A DNA stretch of 59,174 nucleotides from an uncultured Paracoccaceae bacterium (lineage in GTDB: Bacteria > Pseudomonadota > Alphaproteobacteria > Rhodobacterales > Rhodobacteraceae): assembly GCA_938028765.1 (NCBI GenBank), contig CALIZF010000033.1:1-59174 (forward strand), given 5' to 3'. Below, piece by piece: positions 54,160 through 59,174 of this stretch (within the stretch, counting starts at the first letter, position 1; each line of letters starts with the position of its first letter). The notes below the pieces were generated by a model. The model was not told where the DNA came from and searched no databases. It saw only the letters and a program-made list of their open reading frames with translations. A program made the translations under genes and the position numbers.

Positions 54160-55728
54160 CTAAAAGTCCGTCGGCGCGCCGCCTTCCGCTTTCCGGCGGG
54201 CGACGAAGTCGGCCAGTTCGGCGCGCCGGCCCTCGTCCATCGGCGGCGGTTCGAATTCCGCAAGGATCGCCTTGTAGATCCGGTGCGCGCGTTCTGCCGT
54301 CCAGATCGCCCCGTCGGCCGACCACGCCTCGTAGTTGCGCCAGTCCGAGACAAAGGGGGCATAGAAGGCGGTCGAATAGCGGTCCTGCGTATGGCGGCAG
54401 CCGAAGAAGTGCCCGCCTGCCCCCACCTCGCGGATTGCATCCAGCGCGATGTCTTCGGGCGTGGTGGCCCATGTCGCCGCCTCGCAGTAGCGCTGGAACA
54501 TCTGCAGCACCTCGCAGTCCATCACGAACTTCTCGGGGCTGGCGATCAGCCCGCCTTCCAGCCAGCCCGCGGCGTGATAGACGAGATGCGTCCCGCTGGT
54601 GACGGCCGCCCAGAGCGAATTCATCGTCTCCCACATCGCCTGCGCGTCGGGGACGTTGCCCGCGCAGACGCCCGACGACCGCAGCGGGATACCGTAGAGC
54701 CGCGCAAGCTGACCCGTCATCTGGGTGGCGCGCACATATTCCGGCGTGCCGAACGCGGGCGCGCCCGACTTCATGTCCACGTTCGACGTGAAGGTGCCGA
54801 GCGCCACCGGACAGCCGGGGGCGATCCACTCGAGAAGCGCGATCGCCGCCAGTCCTTCGGCCACCGACAGCGCCACCGCGCCCGCCATCGTGACCGGCGC
54901 CATCGCCCCGGCCAGCGTGAAGGGCGTGACGATCACCGGCTGCCCGCGCCGCGCCAGCCGCATCGCGCCGTCGAGCATGGGAAAGTCGTGCTTGAGCGGG
55001 CTGACCGAATTGATGTTCGTGTACATCCGCGGTGCCGCGTCGAATTCCTCATGGGTCAGGCCTGCGGCGATGCGCACCATCTCCATCACGTCCTCGACCC
55101 GTTCGCGGCCGAGGCTGTAGGCGTGCACCACCTTGTCGGTCAGCGTCAGCTTCTCGTAGAGGCAGTCGAGGTGGCGGACGGACGGGTGGATGTCCACGGG
55201 TTCCACAGGATAGCCGCCCGCGACGTGGATGCAGTTGAAATACTGCGTCAGCTTGACGAACTCGCGGAAGGTCTCGAAATCGCCGGGACGCTTTCCGCGC
55301 GCCAGATCCCAGGCGTTCGGTGGCGAGCTGACGTTGACGAACACCATGTTCCGACCGCCGAGGGCGATGGCCCGGTCGGGGTTGCGCGGCGTGATGGCGA
55401 ACTCTGCCGGGGCGCGGCGGACCATCTCCATCACGAAGGCCTCGTCCATCCGCACGTTGGTGCCGTCCACGATGCAGCCTGCGGCCTTCAGGTGGCCGAC
55501 CGCCTCGGGGTTCAGGAACTCGATGCCGATCTCGGACAGGATGCGCATCGCGCCCGTGTGGATCGCCCGGACGCCGGCCTCGTCCAGCGGTTCGGTTGGG
55601 CGGTCGGGATTCTGGGGGATGCGCCAGGGCATCTGCTCGATCGCATGGCTGCCGGCGCGGCGCTGGTGGCCCGCCCGCCCGCCGCCGCGCGCCCCCGGCC
55701 TGCGCTTTGAGCCCGCATCCTCGGTCAT
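54160..55728 (-). CDS. Trimethylamine methyltransferase (MttB)-family protein, non-pyrrolysine type
   Basis: This 522-residue protein belongs to the MttB superfamily (TIM barrel methylamine methyltransferases). Family segments include AMRILSEIGIEFLNPEAV, FVNVSSPPNAWDLARGKR, MYTNINSVSPLKHDFPMLDG and GVCAGNVPDAQAMWETMN. The frame is read through without any in-frame amber codon, so pyrrolysine is not used. Non-pyrrolysine relatives demethylate glycine betaine or other quaternary amines to a corrinoid protein. No corrinoid-protein or reactivation gene is adjacent. The first 35 residues are basic and low-complexity. The substrate is unknown. Confidence 0.85.
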   Translation of the reverse strand: MTEDAGSKRRPGARGGGRAGHQRRAGSHAIEQMPWRIPQNPDRPTEPLDEAGVRAIHTGAMRILSEIGIEFLNPEAVGHLKAAGCIVDGTNVRMDEAFVMEMVRRAPAEFAITPRNPDRAIALGGRNMVFVNVSSPPNAWDLARGKRPGDFETFREFVKLTQYFNCIHVAGGYPVEPVDIHPSVRHLDCLYEKLTLTDKVVHAYSLGRERVEDVMEMVRIAAGLTHEEFDAAPRMYTNINSVSPLKHDFPMLDGAMRLARRGQPVIVTPFTLAGAMAPVTMAGAVALSVAEGLAAIALLEWIAPGCPVALGTFTSNVDMKSGAPAFGTPEYVRATQMTGQLARLYGIPLRSSGVCAGNVPDAQAMWETMNSLWAAVTSGTHLVYHAAGWLEGGLIASPEKFVMDCEVLQMFQRYCEAATWATTPEDIALDAIREVGAGGHFFGCRHTQDRYSTAFYAPFVSDWRNYEAWSADGAIWTAERAHRIYKAILAEFEPPPMDEGRRAELADFVARRKAEGGAPTDF

Positions 55729-55817
55729 CGTCGCCCCCGCCCCGTTCGCGCCGCAGCATCCCGCGACGGCCGCGGCGGTGCGGCGCGGGCCGCGACAAGG
55801 CGGTGTCGTTTTTCGTC

Positions 55818-56516
55818 TCAGGCGTCGGCGGGGCCGTCGATCCAGGCCTCCAGCCCGCCGATGTCGGGCAGGACGGCCGCGGCATAGGGGCCGAGCTCGG
55901 CCGCCCCGGCGATGCCCGTCAGCACCGCGACGGGGATCATCCCGGCCGCCCGGCCCGCGTGCAGATCATGCAGGCTGTCGCCGACCATCGCCACGCGGGC
56001 GGGGTCGAGCCCGGTGGCCCGGGCGAACGCCAGAAGGGGGCCCGGCGCCGGCTTCGCCCCCCAGCCGGAATCATAGCCCGCGACGAAGTCGAACAGATCC
56101 CGCACTCCGGCCGCCGCAAGGTGCGCCTCGGCCGGCCCCGCGGCGTCGTTGGTCGCAAGCCCGATCCGCAGGCCGCGCGCGCGCAGGCGCGACAGGCAGG
56201 CCCTGAGCGGCACCGCCTCGACCAGGTCGGCCCCCGCCGCGAGACGGTTCATCCGCTCGAGCAGCCGGGCCGGATCGACCCCCGGCAGGTGCGGCAGGAG
56301 ATGCCCCGCGATCTCGTCCGCCGTTCCGGCGATCACCGGGCTGTCCGGCGCGAAGTCGAGCCCGTCGAGGTCGAAGCCGATCGCGGCGGCAAGTCGGTGG
56401 GGCAGGGCGGGGTCAGGCCCGCCGATCTCGGCCAGCAGGCGCGCGGCCCAGCCTGCCCAGGTCCGGCGGAAATCGAACAGCGTGCCGTCCTTGTCGAAGA
56501 TGATGCCCTCGATCAT
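55818..56516 (-). CDS. HAD-superfamily phosphatase (phosphoglycolate phosphatase-like)
   Basis: This 232-residue HAD hydrolase has the nucleophile motif IIFDKDGTLFDFR at the N terminus, a helical cap (about 20-90), the threonine/serine motif GLATNDAAG, a lysine in GAKPAPGPL and the acidic motif MVGDSLHDLHAG. That is the full HAD set of the Gph/PGP-type branch. The substrate is probably a small phosphate ester; phosphoglycolate is one possibility. AAGGGGGG precedes ATG 56516. Confidence 0.9.
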   Translation of the reverse strand: MIEGIIFDKDGTLFDFRRTWAGWAARLLAEIGGPDPALPHRLAAAIGFDLDGLDFAPDSPVIAGTADEIAGHLLPHLPGVDPARLLERMNRLAAGADLVEAVPLRACLSRLRARGLRIGLATNDAAGPAEAHLAAAGVRDLFDFVAGYDSGWGAKPAPGPLLAFARATGLDPARVAMVGDSLHDLHAGRAAGMIPVAVLTGIAGAAELGPYAAAVLPDIGGLEAWIDGPADA

Positions 56517-56597
56517 GGGCCGCCCCCCCCCTTACCCGCCCGTCGCGCCACAGATGCCCGGACGGCGGCATCCCGGCAACCGGGCCGCCTTGCCCTT

Positions 56598-56879
56598 TCA
56601 CGTCCAGTGCGGCAGATCGCCCCCCGGAAGGGCAGCGCGGGCGGCCGCCGCCGCTTGCGGCGGCAGGTCGTGCGCCGCGGCGAAGGCCAGCACCGTCCGG
56701 TCGTCCTGCAGCACGAAATCGAGCACGGCGGCCAGAAGCGCCGGGTCGGCGGCGCGCGCCCGCAGCGCGCCGATGTCGGCCCCCGTCGCGGCAAGGAAGG
56801 CGGCGAGCCGCCCCTCGTCGGCTGCCACCCAAGCCAGCGCCTGCAATCCTACCACCTCGGCGCGCGGATCCTTGCGCAT
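56598..56879 (-). CDS. DUF3572-family small protein
   Basis: This 93-residue helical protein has the family pattern: AEVVGLQALAWVAADEGRL at the N terminus, FLAATGADIGALRARAADP in the middle and VLDFVLQDDRTVLAFA toward the end. The function is unknown. GGGAGGAGGG gives a strong start at 56879. It is divergent from the PleD-like gene, a pairing I recall as recurrent in Rhodobacterales. Confidence 0.88.
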   Translation of the reverse strand: MRKDPRAEVVGLQALAWVAADEGRLAAFLAATGADIGALRARAADPALLAAVLDFVLQDDRTVLAFAAAHDLPPQAAAAARAALPGGDLPHWT

Positions 56880-56990
56880 CGCCCTCCTCCCGGTTGTGGC
56901 CGCGTTATCATGCCTCCGGCGTGAAAGGAATTCTTAACCACTCCGCCTGCAACTGGCTGCACCCGAAACCAAGAGAGGCGCCGCACCGCG

Positions 56991-58313
56991 ATGTCCGGGA
57001 CGATCCTGATCGTGGACGGCATGGCGACCAACCGGATCGTCCTAAAGGCGCGGCTGTCGGCCGCCTGCTATGCCGTCTCCCAGGCTGCCACGGGTGCCGA
57101 GGCGCTGCGCGCCGTCCGGGCGGCGCCGCCCGACCTGATGCTGCTGGACACCCGCCTGCCCGACACCGACGGGCTGGCGCTGCTGCGCCGCCTGCGGGCC
57201 GATCCCGTCACGGCCGACCTGCCGGTGCTGGTCTCGGGCGCCGCCGCCGACCGCAGGCTTCGCCTTGCGGCGCTTGCAGCCGGTGCGGACGGGTTCCTCG
57301 ACCGGCCTGCGGACGATGCGCTGATGCTGGCACGCATCCGCGGCCTGCTGCGGGACCGCGCCGGGTCGGCTGCGGCGCGCGCGCTGCCTGCGGGCCTGTC
57401 GGACGGTCCGGCCGCGCCCGCGCCGGCACCGCCCCCGCTGCTGGCGATGGTGACCGACCGGGTCGAGGCGGCGCTGCGCTGGCGCGCGGCGCTTGCACCG
57501 CACCTTGCGGCGCGGGTCGCGCTGGCCTCGCGCGATGCGGCGCTGGCGGCCGGGGCGGCGCCCGATCTTTTCCTGCTGGGCGGGCAGGGCGCGCTGCCGC
57601 TGCTGGCCGACCTCCGGTCGCGGCCCGCGACGGGGCAGGCCGCCTTCTGCCTCGTGCTGCCCGATGCGGCCGGGGACGAGGCCGCGATGGCGCTGGACCT
57701 CGGCGCGGGCGACGTGCTGCCCGACGGGTTCGATGCAGCTGAAGCCGCCGCCCGCCTGTCCGTGCTGGTGACGCGCAAGCGGGCGCGCGATGCGCAGCGC
57801 GCCGCCGTGCGGCGCGGCCTCGAGCTTGCGACGCTCGATCCGCTGACCGGCCTTCACAACCGCCGCCATGCCCTGCCGGCACTGGCCTGCATGGCCGCCG
57901 CGGGGCAGCCCTGCGCGGCCCTGGTGATCGACATCGACCGCTTCAAGGCCGTCAACGACGGCCACGGCCACGCCGCCGGCGATGCGGTTCTGGCCGAAGT
58001 GGCCCGTCGCCTGCGCGCCCACGCCCCGCCGGATGCCCTTGTCGCCCGGATCGGGGGGGAGGAATTCCTGGTGGCCTTCGCCCCGGCAGACGCCGCTGGG
58101 GCGCGTGCGGCCGCGCAGGCCATCCGCACCGGCGTTGCGTCCGCGCCGGTGGCCCTGCCCCTCGGCGGCGCGGTGGCGGTGACGGTCTCGGTCGGGGTCG
58201 CGGTGTCGGCGGGCGGCGATCCCGCGGCGTTGACCGCAGCCGCCGACCGCGCGCTGCTGACCGCCAAGGCCGAGGGGCGCAACCAGGTGACGGTGGGCAC
58301 CTGCGCGGCGTGA
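56991..58313 (+). CDS. PleD-like response regulator diguanylate cyclase (REC-REC-GGEEF)
   Basis: This 440-residue protein has a receiver domain (1-125), a second degenerate receiver (about 145-265) and a GGDEF domain with intact RIGGEEFLV (near residue 353). The first receiver keeps the phosphoacceptor aspartate in LLLDTRLPDTDG, but one acidic-pocket residue is changed (IVDG where VDD is usual) and the KP motif reads DRP. The RxxD inhibitory site before GGEEF is absent. It would make cyclic di-GMP, probably without normal feedback. ATG 56991 follows AAGAGAGG. Confidence 0.9.
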   Translation: MSGTILIVDGMATNRIVLKARLSAACYAVSQAATGAEALRAVRAAPPDLMLLDTRLPDTDGLALLRRLRADPVTADLPVLVSGAAADRRLRLAALAAGADGFLDRPADDALMLARIRGLLRDRAGSAAARALPAGLSDGPAAPAPAPPPLLAMVTDRVEAALRWRAALAPHLAARVALASRDAALAAGAAPDLFLLGGQGALPLLADLRSRPATGQAAFCLVLPDAAGDEAAMALDLGAGDVLPDGFDAAEAAARLSVLVTRKRARDAQRAAVRRGLELATLDPLTGLHNRRHALPALACMAAAGQPCAALVIDIDRFKAVNDGHGHAAGDAVLAEVARRLRAHAPPDALVARIGGEEFLVAFAPADAAGARAAAQAIRTGVASAPVALPLGGAVAVTVSVGVAVSAGGDPAALTAAADRALLTAKAEGRNQVTVGTCAA

Positions 58314-58483
58314 CCGGTCGCGCGACCGCAGACCCGGTGCAACGCGCCCGGCCCTGCGGCCCGCGGGCCGGTATGCTCCCGTCGCGTCCGCGCCGGGCCG
58401 GTCCCACCCTCGACAAGCCCCGCCGATGCGCGCCCTCACCCGCCGCGCCACCGCCCGACCCTGGCCTGCTGCCGGGGCGCGGA

Positions 58484-58966
58484 TCAGCCGCCTGGCCGCG
58501 GCCCGTCGCGCTTGCTGCCCTTTGCGGCAGCGGCCTCGAGCCGGTCGGCGAAGGCCCGGCGCTCGTCCGGGGTCATGGCCAAGATCCGGTCCCGCACCAG
58601 CCGCTGGCCGATCTCGAACCGTTCGCGCATCCGCGCCGAGAGCCGCGCGGTCACCGCGTCGAGGGCGGCTGGATCGAAGGGATCGGCGCGCAGCACCGCC
58701 AGCAGTTCGGCCCGGTCGGCGCGTTCGGCCCGCAGCCCCTCGGCCACCCGCCCGCGTTCGGCCGAAAAGGCCGCGCGCAGCGCGGCGCGATCCTCGCGCG
58801 ACAGGGCCGGCCCCCAGGCGCCGAACGCGGGGTCGAGCAGCGCGGCCCTCGGGGGCGGCGGGTGGTCGCCCATGCGGCTGCGCAGGAACGCGCCGGCGAC
58901 AACCCCGGCGACGGCGAGGTTCAGCGCCAGCGAGCCGATCAGCAGGGCCCGCGTCCACCCGGTCAT
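58484..58966 (-). CDS. Periplasmic heavy-metal-sensor (CnrR/ZraP-like) family protein
   Basis: This 160-residue protein has an N-terminal membrane anchor (ALLIGSLALNLAVAGVVAGAF) and a charged, mostly helical periplasmic domain (about 55-145). The domain carries LSREDRAALRAAFSAERG and the terminal MTPDERRAFADRLEA, as in CpxP/Spy/ZraP-like sensors. In relatives such proteins act with an ECF sigma factor. The start overlaps the stop of the truncated gene at the window edge (ATGA). The region 58314-58483 before it holds no gene. Confidence 0.83.
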   Translation of the reverse strand: MTGWTRALLIGSLALNLAVAGVVAGAFLRSRMGDHPPPPRAALLDPAFGAWGPALSREDRAALRAAFSAERGRVAEGLRAERADRAELLAVLRADPFDPAALDAVTARLSARMRERFEIGQRLVRDRILAMTPDERRAFADRLEAAAAKGSKRDGPRPGG

Positions 58967-59174
58967 GGCGCGCCCTCCGCCTCGAGCAGGGCGAAGGCCT
59001 CGCCCTCGGGGAAAAGCGCGACCGGCTCGACCGCCAGGCCAAGCCGCGCGCCGATTGCCGCCACCGGGGCCGGGTCAGCCAGCCCGATGGCGAGACCGGC
59101 GATCCCGGCTGTCGCAAGCCCCGCCGTCACGCCGAGTGCGGGCGCCGCGGCGCGCAGCCGCGCGGCGAGCCAGG
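58963..59174 (-). CDS. Small membrane protein, C-terminal part (cut by window edge)
   Basis: A frame enters from the right edge and reads about 69 residues to a TGA at 58963-58965. It contains a hydrophobic stretch (VTAGLATAGIAGLAIGLADP) followed by an acidic tail ending EAEGAP. Its stop overlaps the start of the metal-sensor-like gene. By position it may be an anti-sigma-like or accessory protein of that operon. I do not recognise the family. Confidence 0.6.
   Translation of the reverse strand, partial: WLAARLRAAAPALGVTAGLATAGIAGLAIGLADPAPVAAIGARLGLAVEPVALFPEGEAFALLEAEGAP

Noticed and set aside
54248-54262. GGTTCGAATTCC resembling a tRNA T-arm
   Set aside because: It lies within the MttB-family coding sequence and no cloverleaf can be drawn around it.

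Overview
The window is high-GC DNA (about 70% by eye) from an alphaproteobacterium. Several gene neighbourhoods point to Rhodobacterales/Paracoccaceae: infA-maf-rne/rng-yacG, rimP-nusA-ylxR-infB, ferrochelatase beside a tiny secreted/membrane protein, DUF3572 divergent from a PleD-like diguanylate cyclase, and ubiG beside a proline iminopeptidase. Gene density is high, ATGA/GTGA overlaps are common, and I saw no rRNA, tRNA or CRISPR. The left edge cuts an IS256-family transposase gene and the right edge cuts a small membrane-protein gene.

Region 1 (about 570-23667) is accessory and catabolic. A ten-gene rightward operon (680-11131) encodes a 2-oxopent-4-enoate hydratase-like enzyme, a ketopantoate-reductase-like protein, a complete branched-chain-amino-acid-type ABC importer (LivH, a LivM-LivG fusion, LivF and a binding protein), an MDR dehydrogenase, an RraA-type aldolase-like protein, an enoyl-CoA hydratase and an acyl-CoA ligase. 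A five-gene leftward operon (17611-11315) encodes a cytochrome P450, a thiolase, a second acyl-CoA ligase, an enoyl-thioester-reductase-like MDR protein and an SCP-x-type thiolase. Divergent from the P450 are a TetR regulator and a second ketopantoate-reductase-like gene, followed by a convergent class II aldolase and a TRAP transporter of 2-oxo-acid type. An imperfect inverted repeat of the form ACCAAAC-N4-GTTTGGT recurs in front of the three divergent or operon-head positions. I therefore read the whole block as one TetR-controlled regulon that imports a carboxylate, activates it to a CoA thioester, oxidises it (P450 plus beta-oxidation) and splits the product by hydratase/aldolase steps. 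The substrate is not evident.

Region 2 (23668-31614) holds an outer-membrane beta-barrel-like protein overlapping a Tat-exported amidohydrolase with an unusual cysteine-rich leader. Next is a ydcSTUV-patD-like set: a polyamine-type ABC importer with gamma-aminobutyraldehyde dehydrogenase, fitting putrescine uptake and catabolism. A large palindromic element separates the binding-protein gene from the ATPase gene.

Region 3 (31939-45975) is mostly chromosomal housekeeping: CAP-domain lipoprotein, L,D-transpeptidase, a 64-aa membrane protein with a strong terminator, hemH, a methyltransferase-like protein, comF, grxC, nitrilase, a MarR regulator, an RTX protein followed by a decayed RTX fragment, an M24-like protein, ubiG, proline iminopeptidase, a second nitrilase, and infA-maf-rng-yacG.

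Region 4 (46040-51618) is the rimP-nusA-ylxR-infB operon, with a promoter and an attenuator-like terminator in its leader. Region 5 (51619-59174) has a 660-bp gene-free stretch with paired hairpin repeats. It continues with an H-NOX-like gene lacking the heme ligands next to an HNOBA-GGDEF cyclase, an MttB-family methyltransferase, a HAD phosphatase, DUF3572, a PleD-like cyclase, and a periplasmic metal-sensor-like protein with its truncated upstream partner. The most noteworthy items are the TetR regulon of unknown substrate and the apparently heme-free H-NOX/cyclase pair.
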